This document shows positions 57,833-64,000 of a DNA stretch of 64,000 bases, in pieces. A program made the position numbers and the translations under genes. Every line of letters begins with the position of its first letter. The stretch's first letter is position 1. Origin of the DNA: CAYPGT01 sp964512985. Its GTDB lineage: Bacteria > Cyanobacteriota > Vampirovibrionia > LMEP-6097. The DNA lies in contig CAZELI010000002.1 of the NCBI GenBank assembly GCA_964512985.1, positions 62,001-126,000 on the forward strand. Direction: 5' to 3'. The notes under the pieces are model-generated. The model was not told the DNA's origin and ran no database searches. It was given only the letters and a program-made list of their open reading frames with translations.

Positions 57833-58752
57833 TACTTTCTAAACGCTCCCCAACTAGATCCATCATTACTATCTTCGATTCTCACTTCTGGTCTTGGTTT
57901 AGGTCTTTCTTGCTGTTCTTCATAACTAGCATGTCTAGAGTAATCTGTAGTATGGTGTCCTAAACCACCTTCAGGCACTACATCATGTAATGATTCTTCT
58001 GCTGAAACCTGCTTAATAAGCTGATTCAAGAGAGCATCTTTATATTCTACTTCCCTAGTTCTTAGATCAAGCTTTTCTTTTAATTCATCAATAATCTTGT
58101 TTGACTCTCTGACACTGCGTTTGGCAGTTTCTACTTCTACTTCTTTCTCTTGCTCTAACTGTTTAGCTTTATATTTAAACTCTAATAATTCAGCTTTAAG
58201 ATCATTGTAGTCAACAGCACTTTTCTCTTGATGATCCATTAACTGTTTAAGTTTAGTTTTCAGCTTTTCACGCTCTTGAATAAGATCAGAAACCTGTTCA
58301 TCATAACGAAGTTTATTATTCTCAGAATCCTTTCTATTACGTTGCAACTCAGTCTCTGACGCTCTTAAAGCTTCTTTCGCCGCATCGGTATCGAGTCTGA
58401 GCTTTTTATTTTCTTCACGTTGAGTTTTAAATTCAATTTTTAATTCCTCAAACTGACCAAACATACTCTCAAACTTAACTCTAAACTCTTGGCTCTCATT
58501 AGCTTTGTTGACGTAACCGTCCATCAAAGCACTAAACTCTGCAGAAACGCCACTTTTTTGTTTTTCGTAAATTGAAAGCAACTGCTCTTCAATACGTTTA
58601 AGGCGATTACCCAGAGCTACTGGTGTCTCATCTAAAACCGCTGGTAATTGATGCTTATCTGTGCTATCAAAATCATCATCTTCAGCCGCATTACCGTTCT
58701 TTTTAAAGCTTGCTTTCTTAGATTTAGTCTTAATTTGTAGGTCTTCTGCCAT
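57832..58752 (-). CDS. Long coiled-coil protein
   Basis: 306 aa, no signal peptide or membrane segment. Residues 1-45 are charged and disordered; about 45-245 form an almost continuous Glu/Lys/Leu coiled coil; the last 60 are polar with His and Pro. Its role is not recognised; such proteins are often cytoskeletal or scaffold elements. It is upstream of the amidase gene with 27 bases between, so a cell-wall-related role is possible. Confidence 0.65.
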   Translation of the reverse strand: MAEDLQIKTKSKKASFKKNGNAAEDDDFDSTDKHQLPAVLDETPVALGNRLKRIEEQLLSIYEKQKSGVSAEFSALMDGYVNKANESQEFRVKFESMFGQFEELKIEFKTQREENKKLRLDTDAAKEALRASETELQRNRKDSENNKLRYDEQVSDLIQEREKLKTKLKQLMDHQEKSAVDYNDLKAELLEFKYKAKQLEQEKEVEVETAKRSVRESNKIIDELKEKLDLRTREVEYKDALLNQLIKQVSAEESLHDVVPEGGLGHHTTDYSRHASYEEQQERPKPRPEVRIEDSNDGSSWGAFRK

Positions 58753-58849
58753 AGAGCATAATTTTAGCTTAATTATGCCAAATACGTAATATTTTTTGGG
58801 ATTTTGAATAACATTCAGTCAATTTTTATTTCTAAATGACATTTTGGTT

Positions 58850-58955
58850 GGTTCCGCGCCCTCGCCGCGGTTCGTCCGTAAGGCAGCTTTAATATTTTCA
58901 TTCAGCCGCGCGCAGCGCAACGCCGCGCAGCGCAACGCCGCGCAGCGGCGGAACC
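58850..58955. repeat. Family C GC-rich palindromic repeat, copy 2
   Basis: Bounded by GGTTCCGCGCC and GGCGGAACC, the reverse orientation of the copy at 25881-25974. It contains three tandem CGCCGCGCAGCG-type units near the right end. GC content is far above its surroundings. Confidence 0.75.
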
Positions 58956-59052
58956 CTTGAGAATTTAGTTAAAAAATTATTTCGTAGATTTTAAGATAAA
59001 TTTGACTAATCTCACAAATAAATTAAAATGTATTTATAGTCTCACTTACTTT

Positions 59053-59466
59053 ATGGATAATAAAACTAATTCAAGGCAGGGCCCATTATCAGGAGTAGAT
59101 TCCAGCTCGGAATTGAATTTGGTTGGTTTTGATAATCTATGGGATATCGGTTCAGAAGATGCTTCTAAGTTTATTCAGTTTAAACAATCTAAATCTAGCA
59201 GCTCACAAGCTGAAGTAGAGTTCTTAACTAAAGAGATTGATGAGAAGAATTTTGAAATCCAAAAAATACATTGGCAGCTTAATGAACGTGAAAAAGAACT
59301 TAAAAACCTCTATGACGAACTACATAAATTACTTGAGTTGAACAAAAAACTCAATCAACAATTAGGTGATTTTGAGAAACTGACAGCTAAGCAAGAAGCC
59401 CTAATTGACATGCTTTCACAAGATCCTGATGCTAGAATAGAGCCTAATTTGCCTAGATTTAACTAA
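59053..59466 (+). CDS. Coiled-coil protein of unknown function
   Basis: 137 aa from the ATG at 59053 (a TTG at 59002 lies in a probable -35, TTGACT, with TAAAAT 16 bases later). Residues 55-120 are a coiled coil (EVEFLTKEIDEKNFEIQKIH). It ends NLPRF N. The family is unknown. It is divergent from the larger coiled-coil gene, across family C repeat copy 2. Confidence 0.6.
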   Translation: MDNKTNSRQGPLSGVDSSSELNLVGFDNLWDIGSEDASKFIQFKQSKSSSSQAEVEFLTKEIDEKNFEIQKIHWQLNEREKELKNLYDELHKLLELNKKLNQQLGDFEKLTAKQEALIDMLSQDPDARIEPNLPRFN

Positions 59467-59553
59467 AATATTGATTATTTTAATAGTTTTTTTATGCTTT
59501 AATACTTTAGCTACAGTATTAGGTAAATTCAATATGCTAGTATTAAACTGATT

Positions 59554-59760
59554 ATGAGACAAGGTATACATCCCAAAACCCAAGTTATCACTGCAACCTG
59601 CATCTGTGGCGGTGAATTTCAAGTAGAAAGTACTTTAGAATCACTTAGGGTTGAGATTTGTTCTGCTTGTCACCCATTCTTCGCTGGTACTAATAAAGTT
59701 ATAGACACAGCTGGTAGAATCGATAAATTTAACAAGAAATACAGCGGCAAGAAAGCGTAA
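59554..59760 (+). CDS. rpmE: 50S ribosomal protein L31
   Basis: 68 aa. MRQGIHPKTQVITATCICGG and VEICSACHPFFAGTNKVID are the L31 signatures, with the Cys residues of the zinc-binding (C+) form present. TATTAA ends 7 bases before the ATG, again giving a very short leader. The stop is adjacent to the convergent antiporter gene. Confidence 0.95.
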   Translation: MRQGIHPKTQVITATCICGGEFQVESTLESLRVEICSACHPFFAGTNKVIDTAGRIDKFNKKYSGKKA

Positions 59761-59761
59761 T

Positions 59762-61561
59762 TCAAGAAATAACCTTAGAATTCTTAACCAAATAAATCAA
59801 TAAATCAGCTTGGTGCCAGATTTGATCAGCGTGAGCGAAGAAGTATTTATCCTTAGATTTAAGTATCAATGGAATCCAATCATTAGCATCAACACCCTGT
59901 AATTCAATACCACTTAAAATTCCGCCCTTGCCAGTAAGCATAATGTCTACTATCTTTACTTCGTTAGCGTCTATAGCGATCTTCCAGTCTTCAATAGAGA
60001 CGGGTTTGGCATAAGCAAGATTACCACCGATCTGGTCTACGAGATCATGTTGTAAGCCCTTATGAGGTAGATCTATAGCTGGATAAAGTTCTGGGATTTT
60101 ATAAAGTTCTTTAGCAAGTTTACACGCTAAGAAATTTACCTCAGCGTTAGCAGTAGTAGCAATGAGCACTGCAGTGCTTTCAGCGTTGGCAGCTTCTAAC
60201 ACTTGCGGATCAAGACAATTACCATGTACCACTTCTAATCCTTCTTCTTTAGCAATCTTGCAACGGTCTATATTGTTATCAATCAAAACTACAGGTTTAC
60301 CGATTTCCTTAAAAGCCATTGCTAGAGTGCGTCCTAAAGCATTAGAACCAACGATAATAATATTATTCATTGCAACTAAACAATCACACCATTTAGCCAT
60401 AGTACGTGCTGTTAGTCCAGGTAAGGTTTCAGTGATAATGATAGTAACAAATACCAGCGACTCAAGTACCATCCCTTGCTCAATGCCGTTTTTCTCTAAA
60501 ATCAATTTAAATAAAGAAGCTACTGATGCCGCAACAATACCCTTAGGTCCAATCCAAGAAATAAATACCTTGTCTTTAAAACTAAGTAATCCATGATTAG
60601 AAGTAAATACTGCTAAAGGTCTAACCACAAATATAATTAACAATGAGACTATTACTCCAAGTCCACCTACTCGACTTAAAATACTTAAATCTAAGTCTGC
60701 AGCTATAAGAATAAATAAAACAGCTATAAACAATACGGTAAGCTGACTTTTGAAATGTTTTAAGGTAGCAAGTTGTGGAATTTTTTCTCTTTGCACCGCA
60801 AATCCTGCAACAGCTACAGCCATAATTCCAGTATTACTCTCTACTAAATTACTCAAGTAATAAATCATAAAAACCCAAGCAAGTACAGCAAGGTTAATTA
60901 ATTCAAGATCAACTAATTTATATTTAAGGATTTTTCCTAAGATCCAACCTAACAAGAATCCAATAAGAACTCCAATAAAAAGTTTCTCAGTGAAGCTATA
61001 GAGCAAAGTCACTATTGATGCGCTTTTCGCGGCAAGAATAAACTGAAGAATACCTACAGAGAGGAATGCACCAATCGCATCGGAGAAGATTCCTTCACTG
61101 CGCATAATAGTAGTGACTTCTTTCTTCACCTTCACACGATCAAGTATCAGGTTAATAGCAGTGATACCAGCAATACTAATAAAAGATCCATAAAGTATCG
61201 AAATACCCCAAGCCAAACCCACCAAATAATGAGCCAGAATCGCTCCACCAATAATATGTATCGTTGTTCCAATAACCGTCATATTGTAGACAGATTTATT
61301 GACAGTTTTAAGAGAATTAAGATCAAGGCATAAACCACCCTCGAACAGAATCAGAGCAACTCCTAATGAAATAAGCACAGCCAGACCATCTCCTAAAGCT
61401 TCAGGATGAATTAAACCTAAACACTGGGGTCCGAGGCTTGCACCAGTGATAATGAGAAAAACAATCCCAGGCATTTTAAATTTCTCAGTAAGTACTTGAA
61501 TCAAAATACCCGCAAAAATTGCAATAGCGAAGGTTTGTAAAAGTATTTGCTCCGTGGTCAT
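59762..61561 (-). CDS. CPA1-type sodium/proton antiporter with TrkA-N domain
   Basis: 599 aa. Residues 1-390 are a 12-helix Na/H exchanger domain (ALILFEGGLCLDLNSL, RSEGIFSDAIGA with the Asp of the ion site). Residues 395-520 are a TrkA-N (RCK) nucleotide-binding domain starting IIIVGSNALGRTLA, and a C-terminal RCK-C-like region follows. It exports sodium or potassium for protons under nucleotide control. It follows rpoD, separated by a terminator. Confidence 0.9.
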   Translation of the reverse strand: MTTEQILLQTFAIAIFAGILIQVLTEKFKMPGIVFLIITGASLGPQCLGLIHPEALGDGLAVLISLGVALILFEGGLCLDLNSLKTVNKSVYNMTVIGTTIHIIGGAILAHYLVGLAWGISILYGSFISIAGITAINLILDRVKVKKEVTTIMRSEGIFSDAIGAFLSVGILQFILAAKSASIVTLLYSFTEKLFIGVLIGFLLGWILGKILKYKLVDLELINLAVLAWVFMIYYLSNLVESNTGIMAVAVAGFAVQREKIPQLATLKHFKSQLTVLFIAVLFILIAADLDLSILSRVGGLGVIVSLLIIFVVRPLAVFTSNHGLLSFKDKVFISWIGPKGIVAASVASLFKLILEKNGIEQGMVLESLVFVTIIITETLPGLTARTMAKWCDCLVAMNNIIIVGSNALGRTLAMAFKEIGKPVVLIDNNIDRCKIAKEEGLEVVHGNCLDPQVLEAANAESTAVLIATTANAEVNFLACKLAKELYKIPELYPAIDLPHKGLQHDLVDQIGGNLAYAKPVSIEDWKIAIDANEVKIVDIMLTGKGGILSGIELQGVDANDWIPLILKSKDKYFFAHADQIWHQADLLIYLVKNSKVIS

Positions 61562-61600
61562 GTCTTAGAAGCGTATTATAACCCGATATGAATATATAAA

Positions 61601-61632
61601 AAGAAAAAGCCACCCTTTTTGAGTGGCTTTTC
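61601..61632 (-). terminator. Rho-independent terminator of rpoD
   Basis: AAAAGCCAC pairs with GTGGCTTTT around a short loop, with a T run in the rpoD direction. Confidence 0.85.
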
Positions 61633-61652
61633 TTGATTTAACTTATTGTTTT

Positions 61653-62711
61653 TTAGAGAACCATATCTAGGTAATCTTTAAGTTTAATCGCTCTTTCTGG
61701 GTGTCTTAGTTTCTTCAGAGCCCTAAACTCAAGCTGACGAACACGCTCACGTGTAATTCTGAGCATTCGTCCAACTTCTTCTAAAGTACGTTCTTGACCA
61801 GAGTCTATTCCAAAACGCAACTGGATTACAGCTTTCTCTTTCTGTGTAAGGGTATCGAGTACTCTGACAATATCGTCAGCTAGTAGGTTCTCTGTTGCAG
61901 CCATCTCTGGTCTAATCGCTTGATTAGGATCTGCAATGAAGTCCTCTAACTTACCATCGTCATCACTATTAATAGGTGACTCAAGACTTACTGGAGTTCT
62001 CATAGCTGAGACTATCTCCTTGATCTTAATGGTAGATACTTCCATTACTTCAGCTAACTCTTCCTCTGTTGGTCTACGATTAAGTTCTTGACCAAGTTTA
62101 CGAGCTATCTTCTTGAACTTATTAATAGTCTCAACCATGTGTACTGGTACACGAATAGTACGAGACTTGTCTGATAAGGATCTAGTGATACCTTGTCTAA
62201 CCCACCAAGTAGCATAAGTAGAAAACTTATAACCACGCTCTGGATCAAACTTCTCAGCAGCTCTAATCAGACCTAAATTACCCTCTTGAATTAAATCAAG
62301 GAATGGCAATCCACGATTGATATATTTCTTAGCAATAGAAACTACTAATCTTAAGTTGTGTCTTACCAACTTACGTTTAGCGTTAATATCACCATCTTTA
62401 ATACCTCTAGCTAATTCAATTTCTTCTTTAGCGTTAAGTAATGGCACACGTCCAATCTCACGCAAATACATCTTCACAGAGTCATCAGACAGAGGTGATA
62501 CCCCATCTAATTCATCGCTATTATCATCGTTAGCTGAATCATCCTTTCTACGGGATGCTGCAGAGGATATAATATCTGATTCTAAATTAACATCATCTAT
62601 GTCGACTTGATCAAAACAATCAGGGACATCAATTAACGCATCATCATCGTCAAACGTAAGTATATTTTCGTCCATATCGGTCTTCGTTCCAGCAGATTTT
62701 CTTCTTGACAT
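61653..62711 (-). CDS. rpoD: Primary RNA polymerase sigma factor (sigma-70)
   Basis: 352 aa. A short acidic N-terminal region, then DSVKMYLREIGRVPLL (region 1.2), DLIQEGNLGLIRAAEKFD and the region 2.4 segment YATWWVRQGITR, RTIRVPVHMVE (region 3.0), and region 4.2 with LEEVGRMLRITRERVRQLE, which binds -35. It lacks the large non-conserved region of E. coli RpoD, as in cyanobacteria and Gram-positives. AAGGAG precedes the ATG. Confidence 0.95.
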   Translation of the reverse strand: MSRRKSAGTKTDMDENILTFDDDDALIDVPDCFDQVDIDDVNLESDIISSAASRRKDDSANDDNSDELDGVSPLSDDSVKMYLREIGRVPLLNAKEEIELARGIKDGDINAKRKLVRHNLRLVVSIAKKYINRGLPFLDLIQEGNLGLIRAAEKFDPERGYKFSTYATWWVRQGITRSLSDKSRTIRVPVHMVETINKFKKIARKLGQELNRRPTEEELAEVMEVSTIKIKEIVSAMRTPVSLESPINSDDDGKLEDFIADPNQAIRPEMAATENLLADDIVRVLDTLTQKEKAVIQLRFGIDSGQERTLEEVGRMLRITRERVRQLEFRALKKLRHPERAIKLKDYLDMVL

Positions 62712-63026
62712 CTACACTTCTCCTTTATATAAAGCAAAATACTTGTACTATTGATAGTCAGATTTCAGGGGGCCGTTTATTTAATGTTGCTAACGTATAG
62801 CCTGTTACGGTCTTAATCTATATATCTATGTCTATATTGTAACTAATATAGTTCCAAATCGAGCTTAAAATTATACAATTTAACTTTCTTTTAATCAAGT
62901 GTATTTACCTATAGAATTTAATCTATTTTCCACAAATTGAGGTGTAGATAATTTCAGTTTTAGCCTTAAGATTTACTTTATGTTAAAATTTTACCTTGAA
63001 TAATCATTGAAAAATAAGGAGATTTT
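62712..63026. other. Divergent promoter region of rpoD and the 63027 gene
   Basis: 315 AT-rich bases without a gene. It holds the rpoD ribosome site, a PHO-box-like repeat (62879-62897), a single TTTTCCACA DnaA-type box (62926-62934) and the AAGGAG ribosome site of the 63027 gene. Confidence 0.5.
62879..62897 (+). promoter_or_regulatory. PHO-box-like direct repeat, box 10
   Basis: TTTAACTT-TCT-TTTAATCA, period 11. The second unit is diverged and the gene start is 130 bases away, so this is the weakest copy. Confidence 0.35.
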
Positions 63027-63482
63027 ATGGCAGTGAATAATTTTGGGAGTATGGATTTATCAAATGGAGAGCGTTTCATACTTCGCCCTCGCGGAATTGG
63101 TGTTGCTCAAGTAACAGTTCCTCCACCAAAGGTAGACCATACAAAGAGCATACAAGGAATCTCTAATCCTGTTAATTCTCTCCCCACTCTTGATCTTCAG
63201 ACGTCAATAAATATACTACTGAGCGCTCAAGATGAAAAGAAAAAACCTGATCTAAACTCAGGGGGTGCTAGACCCGGAGTTACGATCAACCGTGCTTTCG
63301 ACACCATAGAACAATGCTTCGGTATTATACTAAAGCCGTCTGAAATGAGATTTGAGACCACTGGTGCGATAAAAGATTTACTAGTTAAAACCCAAATGGA
63401 AGTAGAAGGACAAAACGAACAACAAGCAACAGACACGTTGGTCCAAAAGTTTGGAAATTATATGACATCCTTAAATCAATAG
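63027..63482 (+). CDS. Protein of unknown function, Asn/Pro/Val-rich start
   Basis: 151 aa, no signal peptide, family not recognised. Residues 1-60 are Pro/Val/Asn/Ser-rich and probably disordered, and the C-terminal 70 are helical (TGAIKDLLVKTQMEVEGQNE). AAGGAGATTTT before the ATG is a strong Shine-Dalgarno sequence. Its style is like other unknown proteins preceded by PHO-box-like repeats. Confidence 0.65.
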   Translation: MAVNNFGSMDLSNGERFILRPRGIGVAQVTVPPPKVDHTKSIQGISNPVNSLPTLDLQTSINILLSAQDEKKKPDLNSGGARPGVTINRAFDTIEQCFGIILKPSEMRFETTGAIKDLLVKTQMEVEGQNEQQATDTLVQKFGNYMTSLNQ

Positions 63483-63502
63483 AAATGCCAATATCCTAAG
63501 AG

Positions 63503-63590
63503 TGGTACCGATGGCCGGACTTGAACCGGCACGGGAGCAAGCTCCCAACAGATTTTAAGTCTGTTGCGTCTACCATTCCGCCACATCGGC
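63503..63590 (-). tRNA. tRNA-Leu (UAA)
   Basis: On the minus strand: acceptor GCCGATG/CATCGGT, anticodon stem ACAGA/TCTGT with loop CTTAAAA (anticodon TAA), long variable arm GGGAGCTTGCTCCC as in type II tRNAs, T arm GCCGG/CCGGC, discriminator A and encoded CCA. Confidence 0.97.
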
Positions 63591-63689
63591 ATGTAACTAT
63601 CACTCAGTAGACCAAGTGCGCTTAGTAGATTCTACAATAGACTTCTCTTTAAACCATGAAACTTTCATTAAGCAAGATAGCTATTCCGC

Positions 63690-64000
63690 TCAAAGTCTTT
63701 CCATCAAATAATCATTAGCCTGCCTAAGAGTATTCAACAAATCAGATGTATCTTTACCTGTTTGATCAGGATGTAAAAGAGTGACTAAAGCTCTATAAGA
63801 CTTTTTAATTAAAGCTTCAGTTAATACGGTATAAGAATCAATATATAAAACTCCTCTAGCCCAGGATTCTTTGTTGTTTAAGCTAGGAGCTAGAGGAGTT
63901 GACTGACTATAGTTTAAAGAAGCTCCCTTAGAGAAACCATCGTTAAAACTACTATTCTTAGATTTCTCTAATTGCTCAAGCTTATTATTCAATCGAATAT
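63690..64000 (-). CDS. J-domain (DnaJ-like) protein, cut by window end
   Basis: The C-terminal segment has the J-domain pattern: KKSYRALVTLLHPDQTGKD with the HPD tripeptide at about residues 78-80 from the TTG at 63992, then helix III DLLNTLRQANDYL. J domains stimulate Hsp70 ATPase. The frame is open to the window edge, so the real start may be beyond 64000. The remainder of the visible N-terminus is Ser/Asn/Leu-rich. Confidence 0.7.
   Translation of the reverse strand, partial: IRLNNKLEQLEKSKNSSFNDGFSKGASLNYSQSTPLAPSLNNKESWARGVLYIDSYTVLTEALIKKSYRALVTLLHPDQTGKDTSDLLNTLRQANDYLMERL

Overview
The window is about 64 kb of AT-rich bacterial chromosome with ordinary housekeeping gene content, two tRNA genes (Phe-GAA and Leu-UAA) and no rRNA, prophage, transposase or CRISPR array. 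An L-ring flagellar gene (flgH) implies a diderm cell with flagellar genes somewhere in the genome. Mg-type HemB, a menaquinone futalosine-pathway enzyme (MqnD), complex I subunits, 2-oxoacid:ferredoxin oxidoreductase, PHO-box-like promoter repeats of the cyanobacterial type and one TTTTCCACA DnaA-type box fit a non-photosynthetic relative of cyanobacteria (Melainabacteria/Vampirovibrionia, perhaps Caenarcaniphilales). That placement is an inference from content, not from a database match.

Layout. 0-11 kb: a Fic protein behind a four-copy 23-nt repeat, leuS carrying three in-frame palindromic inserts, an exported HAD phosphatase, flgH, a ROK kinase, comEC, a ferredoxin/sulfite-reductase-type flavoprotein reductase and dnaA. 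11-19 kb: glutaryl-CoA dehydrogenase-like gene, a korA/korB pair with a HipBA toxin-antitoxin module between the subunits and a MntA/HepT module directly upstream, then alanine dehydrogenase. 19-29 kb: a small secreted repeat protein, a nucleotide-sugar pyrophosphorylase, sppA, a GNAT protein, hisH, a large signal-less protein with dockerin-like repeats, and ugd-uxs for UDP-glucuronate and UDP-xylose. 29-40 kb: mqnD, a TonB-C-like protein, nuoM, tRNA-Phe with a duplicated 3' end, hemB, argH, an ALDH7-type dehydrogenase, a class III aminotransferase, nuoK and nuoJ. 40-48 kb: a long DUF433 protein, a divergent cluster of six low-complexity proteins of unknown function, rimM-trpF, and a gene split by an in-frame TGA. 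48-64 kb: a 53-aa membrane protein with a consensus promoter, carB, aroE, 5-formyl-THF cyclo-ligase, gltX-nadB, an amidase, coiled-coil proteins, rpmE, a CPA1 antiporter with a TrkA domain, rpoD, a hypothetical gene, tRNA-Leu and a J-domain gene cut by the window end.

Three patterns cross the individual genes. First, a direct repeat TTAAC-N6-TTAAC (period 11, like the cyanobacterial PHO box) lies upstream of nearly all the sizeable proteins of unknown function, at ten places, and suggests one regulon that includes the 41-45 kb cluster. Second, at least three families of palindromic repeats are dispersed through the window. Members sit inside leuS and the amidase gene without breaking frame, and provide the last codons and the stop of gltX and of the amidase. 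Third, several genes (fic, gcdH-like, sppA, ugd, the 53-aa gene) have a -10 hexamer placed so that transcription would start at or within two bases of the start codon, which suggests leaderless mRNAs.

Metabolic reading: ALDH7-type dehydrogenase, class III aminotransferase, 2-oxoacid:ferredoxin oxidoreductase and glutaryl-CoA dehydrogenase together could form a lysine/aminoadipate degradation route. NuoJ/K/M and MqnD point to a menaquinone-linked complex I.
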